Positions 57,009 through 64,000 of a DNA stretch of 64,000 nucleotides are shown here, piece after piece; the first letter of the stretch is position 1, and each line of letters starts with the position of its first letter. The DNA comes from Betaproteobacteria bacterium (lineage in GTDB: Bacteria; Pseudomonadota; Gammaproteobacteria; Burkholderiales; Burkholderiaceae_D), in the NCBI GenBank assembly GCA_025356395.1, contig JANXTA010000140.1, forward strand, positions 54,271 to 118,270. The letters run 5' to 3'. A program made the translations under genes and the position numbers. Under the pieces are notes generated by a model. That model saw nothing but the letters and a program-made list of their open reading frames with translations. It had not been told where the DNA came from and made no database searches.

Positions 57009-58280
57009 TCAGCTCAAGCCGGCAACCTTCGGTTGCTCTCCGTAAATCAGCAATGGCTTCACGCCACCGTTGATCTGGTTCTCGTCGAGCACGACACGGA
57101 CCACGCCCTTCGAGCTGGGCAACTCGAACATGACGTCGAGCAACGCATGTTCGAGCATCGAGCGAAGACCCCGTGCGCCCGTTTTGCGCTTGAGCGCCTT
57201 CTTCGCGATCGCCTGCAGAGCGGCAGGACGAATCTCAAGCTCCACGCCTTCCATGGCCAGCAACTTCTGGTACTGCTTGACCAGCGCGTTCTTCGGCTCG
57301 ACCAGGATCTCAATCAGCGCTTCTTCGTTCAACTCGTTGAGAGTGGCGACCACCGGCAGGCGACCGACGAGTTCGGGGATGAGACCGAACTTGATCAAGT
57401 CTTCGGGCTCAACCTCGCGCAACACATCGCCGACCGAGCGATCGGACTGGCTCTTCACCTCGGCACCGAAGCCGATACCGCTGCGTTCCGAGCGATTGCG
57501 GATGACCTTCTCGAGACCGTCGAACGCACCGCCGCAGATGAACAGGATGTTGGTCGTGTCGATCTGGACGAAGTCCTGATTCGGGTGCTTGCGACCGCCT
57601 TGCGGCGGCACCGACGCCAGCGTGCCCTCGACGAGCTTCAGCAGCGCCTGCTGCACCCCCTCGCCACTGACGTCGCGAGTGATCGACGGGTTGTCCGACT
57701 TGCGCGAGATCTTATCGATCTCGTCGATGTAGACGATGCCCTTCTGTGCCTTCTCGACTTCGTAATTACAGTTCTGCAGCAACTTCTGGATGATGTTCTC
57801 GACATCCTCGCCGACGTAGCCGGCCTCGGTCAGCGTCGTGGCATCGGCGATCACGAAAGGGACATTGAGGAGTCTGGCAAGAGTCTGTGCGAGCAGCGTC
57901 TTGCCGGAGCCCGTCGGGCCCACCAGCAGAATATTGCTCTTCGCCAATTCCACATCGTCCTTCTTGGACATGTGCTTGAGGCGCTTGTAATGGTTGTAAA
58001 CGGCGACCGCAAGAATGCGCTTCGCGGTTTCCTGACCAATTACGTACTGGTCAAGGATGTCGCCGATCTCTTGAGGAGTCGGCAGGTCGGTCCGCATGAT
58101 CGTTCCGGACGGATCGGCCTGTGCGGCCTCGTCGCGGATGATGTCGTTACACAGATCGATGCACTCATCGCAGATGAACACCGACGGGCCCGCGATGAGC
58201 TTTTTGACCTCGTGCTGGCTCTTGCCGCAGAAGGAGCAGTACAAAAGCTTTTCGCCGCTGGAACCCTTTTTCTCCGTCAT
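57009..58280 (-). CDS. clpX: ATP-dependent Clp protease ATP-binding subunit ClpX
   Basis: AAA+ unfoldase that feeds substrates to ClpP. The 423-residue protein has an N-terminal zinc-binding domain with Cys15, Cys18, Cys37 and Cys40 (YCSFCGKSQ and [10 protein letters not shown]), Walker A GPTGSGKT at 121-128, Walker [12 protein letters not shown], and the pore/IGF region typical of ClpX. Genes for clpP and trigger factor lie directly upstream on the same strand, the conserved order. Confidence 0.98.
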   Translation of the reverse strand: MTEKKGSSGEKLLYCSFCGKSQHEVKKLIAGPSVFICDECIDLCNDIIRDEAAQADPSGTIMRTDLPTPQEIGDILDQYVIGQETAKRILAVAVYNHYKRLKHMSKKDDVELAKSNILLVGPTGSGKTLLAQTLARLLNVPFVIADATTLTEAGYVGEDVENIIQKLLQNCNYEVEKAQKGIVYIDEIDKISRKSDNPSITRDVSGEGVQQALLKLVEGTLASVPPQGGRKHPNQDFVQIDTTNILFICGGAFDGLEKVIRNRSERSGIGFGAEVKSQSDRSVGDVLREVEPEDLIKFGLIPELVGRLPVVATLNELNEEALIEILVEPKNALVKQYQKLLAMEGVELEIRPAALQAIAKKALKRKTGARGLRSMLEHALLDVMFELPSSKGVVRVVLDENQINGGVKPLLIYGEQPKVAGLS

Positions 58281-58399
58281 GCTGCCTATGCCCCGCTACC
58301 CGTTGAAGTCTAAATCACTATACCGTGCTTTTCCAACTCGGCCGCCCGGCCCGGGCGCCATGCGCCGCAGGCGTGCGCCTGACGCAACAAAGACCTGTT

Positions 58400-59035
58400 T
58401 CAGGTCTCCGTCACTCGGGTCGTCAGCACCTCGTCGATGAGCCCGTACTCTTTGGCCTGATCGGGCGACATGAAGGTGTCACGGTCGGTGTCGCGGGCGA
58501 TGCGCTCGACGGGCTGACCGGTGCGTTCCGAATAGATATGGTTGAGCCGGTCGCGCAGGTAAAGGATTTCCTTGGCCTGGATCTCGATGTCTGTCGCCTG
58601 GCCCTGCGAACCGCCGGACGGCTGGTGAATCATGATACGCGAGTTGGGCAGCGAGAAGCGCTTGCCCTTGGTGCCGGCCATCAGCAGGAACGAGCCCATG
58701 CTTGCCGCCATGCCCGTGCACAGCGTCGAGACGTCGGGCTTGATGAACTGCATCGTGTCGAAGATCGCAAGCCCCGCGTAGATCGAGCCGCCGGGCGAAT
58801 TGATGTACAGCGAGATGTCCTTGTCAGGGTTCTCGGATTCCAGGAACAGTAGCTGCGCGACCACCAGGTTGGCCGTCATGTCGTTGACCGGACCGACCAG
58901 AAAGATGATCCGTTCCTTCAGCAGCCGCGAGTAGATGTCGTAGGCACGTTCGCCACGTCCCGACTGCTCGATGACCATCGGGACCATCCCGAGGCCGACG
59001 GGCTCGGTCGCGTTGAATGCGTAGTGGCTGCTCAT
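58400..59035 (-). CDS. clpP: ATP-dependent Clp protease proteolytic subunit
   Basis: Serine peptidase that forms the double-ring degradation chamber with ClpX or ClpA caps. The 211-residue protein has [18 protein letters not shown], the catalytic Ser112 in [16 protein letters not shown], His137 in [18 protein letters not shown] and an aspartate near [21 protein letters not shown] short N-terminal propeptide is likely removed. Between tig and clpX. Confidence 0.98.
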   Translation of the reverse strand: MSSHYAFNATEPVGLGMVPMVIEQSGRGERAYDIYSRLLKERIIFLVGPVNDMTANLVVAQLLFLESENPDKDISLYINSPGGSIYAGLAIFDTMQFIKPDVSTLCTGMAASMGSFLLMAGTKGKRFSLPNSRIMIHQPSGGSQGQATDIEIQAKEILYLRDRLNHIYSERTGQPVERIARDTDRDTFMSPDQAKEYGLIDEVLTTRVTET

Positions 59036-59094
59036 AAATCGCTGTCCTTGCTGAATGGATGGAAACGGAACGTTACCTGGCGCCGTAAGGGCTC

Positions 59095-60444
59095 TTATGC
59101 ATTGCCCATCAGGTCGTCGAAAGCGACGTCGACGTCGCTGACCTTCGCCTTGCCAAGCACGAAGTTGACGACATTTTCCTCGAGCACAAGAGCTTCGGCG
59201 TCACCGAGCCGCGAACGGTCGGCGAAATACCAGCGAACCACTTCGGCCGGCTTCTCGTAGCTTTGCGCCAAGTCTTCGACATGCGCCTTGACCTGCTCGG
59301 GCGTGGGCTGCAGGCCTTGGTGCTTGACCAGCTCGGCGAGCACCAGCCCCAGTCGCACGCGGCGCTCGGCCTGCGGGGCGAAGATATCCGGCGTGAGCGG
59401 CATGCTGTCCGCGCTCATGCCCCTGCGGCGCATCTCTTCCGCCGCGTTTTCCATCAGACGTCCGTTCTCGGCATCGATCAGGGCCTTCGGCACGTCCATC
59501 TCGGACGAAGCCAGCAACGCGTTCATCACGCTGTCCTTGGTGCGAGTCTGGAGGCGCTTGCGTACTTCGCGTTCGAGGTTGCTGCGGACCTCGACGCGCA
59601 TGCGGTCGAGGTCGCCATCCGCGACGCCGAGCGAGCGCGCGAAGTCGGCGTCGATCGCAGGCACGTGCATCCATTCGACGTCCTTCACGATCAGCGTGAA
59701 CTGCGCCGTCTTTCCGGCAACCGACACACCGTGATAGTCGTCGGGAAACTTTAGGTCGAAGGTCTTCGATTCACCGGTCGACAAGCCGGTTGCGGCAGCT
59801 TCGAACTCGGGCAGCATGCGACCTTCGCCCAACACGAGCGGGAAGTCGTTGCCGGATCCGCCGTCAAAGGGCTCGCCGTCGATGGAGCCGACGAAGTCGA
59901 CGGTCACGCGGTCGCCCGCCTGCGCACTGGTCGGCGTATCGGACGGTGCAGCGTGGCCGTGATCGTCACCGTGGCCGGCCTTCGAGTGAAAGTGTCCACG
60001 CTGCAGTCGGAGAATCTCGATTGTCTTGTCGACCGCAGCCTCGTCCACGTCGGTTGTGGCGCGCGTGATTTCGGCGCCGTCGAGCGGATTCAGCTTCACT
60101 TCGGGATAGACCTCGAAGGTCGCATCGAACGAAACGGCCGTGCGGGGCTCGCCTTCGCCTTGCTGGCTCGCGGTGATGTTCGGCGAACCGGCCACGCGAA
60201 GCTGATTGTCTTCGACGGCCTTGTTGAAGGCGCCGCCGATCTTCTCGTTGAGGACTTCGTTGTGCACTTGATAACCGTACTGCTGGGAGACGATCTTCAT
60301 CGGCACCTTGCCCGGCCTGAACCCGGCCATCTTCACGGTGCGCGACAGGCGCTTGAGACGCGTGTCGACTTCCTTTTCGATCTCGTCGACGGAGACGGAG
60401 ATGTGAAGACGGCGTTCCAGCTTTCCGAGGTTTTCTACTTGCAT
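59095..60444 (-). CDS. tig: Trigger factor with a His-rich insertion
   Basis: Ribosome-associated chaperone and prolyl isomerase. The 449-residue protein has the ribosome-binding domain with signature [17 protein letters not shown] (residues 41-57), the FKBP-type domain (about 178-265, [20 protein letters not shown]) and the helical C-terminal domain. Between the first two domains, residues about 150-176, a segment containing five histidines ([14 protein letters not shown]) plus a Ser/Thr/Ala/Pro stretch makes this linker some 16 residues longer than in E. coli; it could bind metal. The E. coli protein is 432 residues. First gene of the tig-clpP-clpX run. Confidence 0.97.
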   Translation of the reverse strand: MQVENLGKLERRLHISVSVDEIEKEVDTRLKRLSRTVKMAGFRPGKVPMKIVSQQYGYQVHNEVLNEKIGGAFNKAVEDNQLRVAGSPNITASQQGEGEPRTAVSFDATFEVYPEVKLNPLDGAEITRATTDVDEAAVDKTIEILRLQRGHFHSKAGHGDDHGHAAPSDTPTSAQAGDRVTVDFVGSIDGEPFDGGSGNDFPLVLGEGRMLPEFEAAATGLSTGESKTFDLKFPDDYHGVSVAGKTAQFTLIVKDVEWMHVPAIDADFARSLGVADGDLDRMRVEVRSNLEREVRKRLQTRTKDSVMNALLASSEMDVPKALIDAENGRLMENAAEEMRRRGMSADSMPLTPDIFAPQAERRVRLGLVLAELVKHQGLQPTPEQVKAHVEDLAQSYEKPAEVVRWYFADRSRLGDAEALVLEENVVNFVLGKAKVSDVDVAFDDLMGNA

Positions 60445-60542
60445 GTCGATTCCGTGTTCAGAGTGATGGTGCTGCGTCGAGACATGCCCGAGCCGCGCAT
60501 GAGGCGCTCGATGCGACTGCCAATGCGACCACTGCGAGAAAC

Positions 60543-60629
60543 TGGTGCGAGGGAGGGGACTCGAACCCCTACACCATTGCTGGCGTCAGGACCTAAACCT
60601 GGTGCGTCTACCAATTTCGCCACCCTCGC
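60543..60629 (-). tRNA. tRNA-Leu (anticodon TAG)
   Basis: An 87-nt type II tRNA with encoded CCA and a long variable arm. The acceptor GCGAGGG pairs with CCCTCGC; the anticodon TAG lies at 60593-60595 in the loop TTTAGGT. It sits just upstream of tig on the same strand, a common betaproteobacterial arrangement. Confidence 0.97.
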
Positions 60630-60841
60630 GGTGATGCCGCCGCGGCCTGTCGAGTCGTCGTGCAAATCGTCCTGGCGACCACTCTACTTGGCGGACCCGA
60701 TGCGGCTCGGCGCCGAATTATACGTGACGGTTCCGTGCGCCCACGCGCATGCCGCGAGAACGCGTTCGACCGCCACCAGCAGTCGACGCGATCGCTCATA
60801 TACTGCCTCGCTTCCATTGCGCCAGCGCCCTTTCCGACTCC

Positions 60842-61744
60842 ATGCCGGTCGATCACTACGAGAATTTCCCCGTCGCATCGCTGCTGATGCCGAAGCGGCT
60901 GCGCAAGCCGGTCGAAGCGATCTATCGCTTCGCGCGGCAGGCCGACGACCTGGCCGACGAAGGCGACGCAACCGCGACCGAACGTCGCGAGGCGCTGGCC
61001 GCCTTCGACGCCCAGCTGCTGCGCATCGCCGCGAACAAGGCTCCCTTGCCGACGCCGTCGGGCGCGATGTTCGAGGCACTGGCTGTCGAGATCCACGAGC
61101 ACGCATTGCCGATCGATCTGTTCAGGGACCTCCTTTCCGCCTTCTCGCAGGACTGCCTCGTCACCCGCTACGAAGACGATGCGCAACTGATCGACTACTG
61201 CCGCCGGTCCGCCAACCCCGTGGGCCGTTTGATGCTGATCCTGTATGGAGCAGATACGGAGATCCATCGACTGTGGTCGGACCGGATCTGCACCGCGCTG
61301 CAATGGATCAACTTCTGGCAGGACGTCGCCGTCGATCGCCGAAATGACCGCATCTATCTGCCGCTCGCGGAGCTCGACCGATTCGGGATCGATCAGGCAT
61401 CGGTGATGAACGATCTGCCCTCGCTGGTCGGCGCGTTGACCTGGACGGCGTTGATGCGCCATACCGTCGATCGCACCCGGACGATGATGCTCGACGGCGC
61501 ACCGCTCGCTTACGCGCTGCCGGGTCGCATCGGCCTCGAACTGCGCACGATCGTACAGGGCGGCCTTCGCATCCTCGAGAAGATCGAAGGCGTCGACTAC
61601 GACGTCTTCAATCACAGGCCGCAGCTCACGCGCAGCGACGGCGCGCTGATCGTCTGGCGCGCACTGACCGCGCGCCGCATCTCCACCCGCGGCCTTGCCA
61701 CGACCCCGACGAACACGCCTCTACAATCGAGCGATGACGCCTGA
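60842..61744 (+). CDS. hpnC: Squalene synthase HpnC (hydroxysqualene synthase)
   Basis: In the HpnCDE route HpnD makes presqualene diphosphate from two farnesyl diphosphates, HpnC converts it to hydroxysqualene, and HpnE reduces that to squalene. This 300-residue protein of the trans-isoprenyl (squalene/phytoene synthase) family begins MPVDHYENFPVASLLMPKRL and has the first Asp-rich motif RQADDLADEG and the second region NFWQDVAVDRRNDRIYLP. The start at 60842 fits the HpnC family; an in-frame ATG at 60749 adds unlike sequence. It overlaps hpnD by 11 bases. Confidence 0.95.
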   Translation: MPVDHYENFPVASLLMPKRLRKPVEAIYRFARQADDLADEGDATATERREALAAFDAQLLRIAANKAPLPTPSGAMFEALAVEIHEHALPIDLFRDLLSAFSQDCLVTRYEDDAQLIDYCRRSANPVGRLMLILYGADTEIHRLWSDRICTALQWINFWQDVAVDRRNDRIYLPLAELDRFGIDQASVMNDLPSLVGALTWTALMRHTVDRTRTMMLDGAPLAYALPGRIGLELRTIVQGGLRILEKIEGVDYDVFNHRPQLTRSDGALIVWRALTARRISTRGLATTPTNTPLQSSDDA

Positions 61745-62573
61745 AGCCTACTGTCAGGAGAAGGCCGCGAAGAGCGGCTCGAGCTTCTACTACGCCTTTC
61801 TCTTCCTGCCGCCACCGAGACGCGCGGCCATCACGGCGCTCTACGCGTTCTGTCGCGAGGTCGACGACGTGGTCGACGAGGCGAGCGACCCGTCGATCGC
61901 GGCCCGCACTCTGGACTGGTGGCGCGAAGAGATCGACCGGCTATACGAAGGCCAGCCGACCCACCCGGTGACGCTCGCGCTGGCGCCGCATGTCGAGCCT
62001 TACGCGATCACGAAGAACCGGCTGCTCGAGATCATCGCGGGCATGGAGATGGATCTTCATCAATCGCGTTATCTCGACTTCGCGGGCCTCGCGCACTACT
62101 GCCATCACGTCGCGGGCGTCGTCGGTCTTCTGTCGTCGAACATCTTCGGCGCCGTCGATCCGCAGTCGGGGATATACGCAGAAAAGATGGGCCTCGCGGT
62201 TCAGCTGATCAACATCATCCGCGACGTCGGCGAGGACGCGCGGATCAATCGCATCTACCTGCCGGCCGACGAGCTGAAGCGCTTCAACGTGCCCGCTGCC
62301 GACCTCCTCAACGGACGCAGCAGCCCCGCTTTCGTCGAGCTGATGCGCTTCCAGGCCGAACGGGCCAAGACGATCTACGCGGAAGCGCTCGCACTGCTGC
62401 CGCCGGTCGATCGGCGCGTTCAACGCACCGGGCTGATCATGGGCGCAATCTATCGCGTGCTGCTCGACGAGATCGAGCGCGCCGACTTCGCGGTGCTGAA
62501 CCAGCGCATCGCGTTGACGCCCATCCGCAAGCTATGGATCGCGTGGCGCACCTGGGTCGGCGCGAAGCGCTGA
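61734..62573 (+). CDS. hpnD: Presqualene diphosphate synthase HpnD
   Basis: Condenses two farnesyl diphosphates to presqualene diphosphate. The 279-residue protein shows MTPEAYCQEKAAKSGSSFYY, first Asp-rich motif CREVDDVVDEASD and second motif LINIIRDVGEDARINRIYLP, all typical of HpnD. The ATG at 61734 overlaps the end of hpnC, and hpnE follows after 5 bases, so the three genes form a tight operon. Farnesyl diphosphate derives from the MEP pathway, of which dxr is also in this window. Confidence 0.96.
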   Translation: MTPEAYCQEKAAKSGSSFYYAFLFLPPPRRAAITALYAFCREVDDVVDEASDPSIAARTLDWWREEIDRLYEGQPTHPVTLALAPHVEPYAITKNRLLEIIAGMEMDLHQSRYLDFAGLAHYCHHVAGVVGLLSSNIFGAVDPQSGIYAEKMGLAVQLINIIRDVGEDARINRIYLPADELKRFNVPAADLLNGRSSPAFVELMRFQAERAKTIYAEALALLPPVDRRVQRTGLIMGAIYRVLLDEIERADFAVLNQRIALTPIRKLWIAWRTWVGAKR

Positions 62574-62578
62574 ACACG

Positions 62579-64000
62579 ATGGCGAATTCGACTCCTGCAA
62601 CGGCTCCCTCGACGGTGGCGGTGATCGGTGGCGGCTGGGCCGGACTGGCCGCCGCGGCGCGCCTCTCCGAAGCCGGGTGCGCCTGCACGTTGTTCGAGGC
62701 GTCGAAGACGCTCGGCGGGCGGGCGCGACGTGTGCCCTGGAAGACCGGCGACGGCCGCGAGATCGCGCTCGACAACGGGCAGCACATCCTGATCGGGGCC
62801 TATCGCGAGACGCTGACTCTGCTGCGCAAGCTCGGCGTCGACGTGCCAAAAGCGTTCGAGCGCACGCCGCTGCATCTGGTCAGCGCGGGCGGCCTTCGAC
62901 TGAAGGCGTCGATGCAGCGAGCGCCGTGGCATCTGCTGGCGATGATCCTGACCGCCAGAGGGATCGGTATCGACGAACGCTGGAGCATCGCCACGTTCAT
63001 GCTGCGTGCCAAGAAGCTGCAGTGGACGCTCGATGAAGACTGCACCGTCGCAGCACTCTTCAAGGCCTGGCAACAGCCGATCCTGCTCGTACACAAGGTT
63101 TGGGAGCCGCTCTGCATCGCAGCGCTCAATACGCCGGTCGCGACCGCATCGGCCCAGGTGTTCCTCAATGTGCTGCGAGACAGTCTCGGCGCAGGCGCGC
63201 GGGACTCCGACCTGCTGCTGCCGAGGGTCGACCTGGGCGGCCTGCTGCCCGATGCGACGGCGCGTTTCCTCGCGCGGCGGACGACCGCAGCATCCGAGGT
63301 CCGCACCGGAACGCGCATCCAGAACCTGCTGGTCGAAGACACGTCGGTCTCGATCGCGAGCGGCACCGCGACCGACATCGACGCGCCGCGCCGTTTCGAC
63401 GCCGCGGTGATCGCGACGCCGCCCGGCGAAGCCGCACGACTGATCGCGCCGATGGCGTTGCGCGACGGGCGCTATCGGGCGCTGGTCGACGCCTGCGAGT
63501 CCCTGCACTACCAGCCCATCGTCACCGTCTACCTGCTGTATCGGGAACCGCCGCGCTGGCCGAGTCGCATGATGGCTCTCGAGTCGGCGCCGCACGTCGA
63601 TCACTTCGGGCAGTGGGCCTTCGATCGCTCGGAGCGACTCGACGACCTTGCGCGCCTGCACGATCCGTCTGGCGGCATGGGCCTGGTGGCCGTCGTCATC
63701 AGTGCCGAGGGTACGCATCGCGAACTCGAGAACGACGCGCTAGTCGTCGCCGTCACCAGGCAGCTAGCGACGCAATGCGGGATGCCGAGCCAGCCACTCG
63801 ACTCGCGGATCATCACGGAGAAGCGCGCGACTTTCGCCTGCACGCCGTCGCTGGTGCGGCCGGATGTCGCGACGCCGCATCCACGCCTCGTGCTGGCCGG
63901 CGACTACGTCAGCGATGCGGATCCCCTGACCCACTACCCGGCGACCCTGGAGGCCGCAGTGATCAGCGGCCGTCGCGCCGCGGACTTGCTGATCGACACG
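62579..64000 (+). CDS. hpnE: Hydroxysqualene dehydroxylase HpnE, C-terminus cut off by window edge
   Basis: FAD-dependent amine-oxidase/phytoene-desaturase-type enzyme that converts hydroxysqualene to squalene. From the ATG at 62579 the frame stays open for 474 codons to the window end. The N-terminus has the dinucleotide-binding motif VAVIGGGWAGLAAAARLSEA and LGGRARRVPW; later VFLNVLRDSLG and, close to the edge, LVLAGDYVSDADPLTHYPAT, the FAD-binding C-terminal motif. Only a few residues seem to be missing. The gene for squalene-hopene cyclase would be expected nearby but is outside the window. Confidence 0.95.
   Translation, partial: MANSTPATAPSTVAVIGGGWAGLAAAARLSEAGCACTLFEASKTLGGRARRVPWKTGDGREIALDNGQHILIGAYRETLTLLRKLGVDVPKAFERTPLHLVSAGGLRLKASMQRAPWHLLAMILTARGIGIDERWSIATFMLRAKKLQWTLDEDCTVAALFKAWQQPILLVHKVWEPLCIAALNTPVATASAQVFLNVLRDSLGAGARDSDLLLPRVDLGGLLPDATARFLARRTTAASEVRTGTRIQNLLVEDTSVSIASGTATDIDAPRRFDAAVIATPPGEAARLIAPMALRDGRYRALVDACESLHYQPIVTVYLLYREPPRWPSRMMALESAPHVDHFGQWAFDRSERLDDLARLHDPSGGMGLVAVVISAEGTHRELENDALVVAVTRQLATQCGMPSQPLDSRIITEKRATFACTPSLVRPDVATPHPRLVLAGDYVSDADPLTHYPATLEAAVISGRRAADLLIDT

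Overview
The window looks like a chromosomal segment of a high-GC Gram-negative bacterium, most likely a betaproteobacterium of the Burkholderiales type. The reasons are the complete lipid A / outer-membrane assembly cluster (rseP-bamA-skp-lpxD-fabZ-lpxA-lpxB-rnhB), the smc-zipA-ligA block, the dapD/dapE/prmB block, the tig-clpP-clpX-lon-hupB-tRNA-Val-tRNA-Asp-ppiD block and an hpnCDE squalene module. This placement is inferred from gene content and order; no database search was possible. Nearly all of the window is conserved housekeeping DNA, densely packed, with many 4-base ATGA start/stop overlaps that suggest translational coupling.

Layout. 1-4755: a partial SPFH/band-7 protein and its NfeD partner, then PEP synthase (ppsA), with its regulatory kinase/phosphorylase ppsR divergent. 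4819-9029: a very large cytosolic c-di-GMP protein with seven PAS-like segments, GGDEF and EAL. 9026-24766: one long minus-strand run, in transcription order rpsB-tsf-pyrH-frr-uppS-cdsA-dxr-rseP-bamA-skp-lpxD-fabZ-lpxA-lpxB-rnhB-trmH-like; it links translation, isoprenoid and phospholipid precursors, outer-membrane protein assembly and lipid A synthesis. 25111-29502: map, glnD and an RsuA-family pseudouridine synthase on the plus strand. 29499-38640: def, a purine-nucleoside phosphorylase of the MTAP/MTIP family, galU, ligA, zipA and smc on the minus strand. 38928-45598: queF with a very short leader that can fold as a preQ1-like pseudoknot, then dapD, a pilU-like ATPase, dapE, prmB and an ABC-F ATPase. 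45608-48153: a universal stress protein and ppiD.

48223-53429 holds the main accessory cassette: a TonB-dependent outer-membrane receptor followed by a Tat-exported amidase-signature enzyme. It is bounded by strong terminators and sits between tRNA-Asp and ppiD, a junction I expect to be contiguous in related genomes. A LacI-type palindrome lies in the 585-bp region upstream of the receptor. 53430-60629: tRNA-Asp, tRNA-Val, hupB, lon, clpX, clpP, tig and tRNA-Leu. 60842-64000: hpnC, hpnD and the start of hpnE (squalene synthesis for hopanoids), running off the right edge.

I saw no CRISPR array, insertion sequence, prophage or obvious defence system. The observations most worth a second look are the queF leader pseudoknot, the receptor/amidase cassette with its putative operator, the seven-PAS regulator, the His-rich insertion in trigger factor and a set of perfect, U-tract-less hairpins in intergenic spacers.
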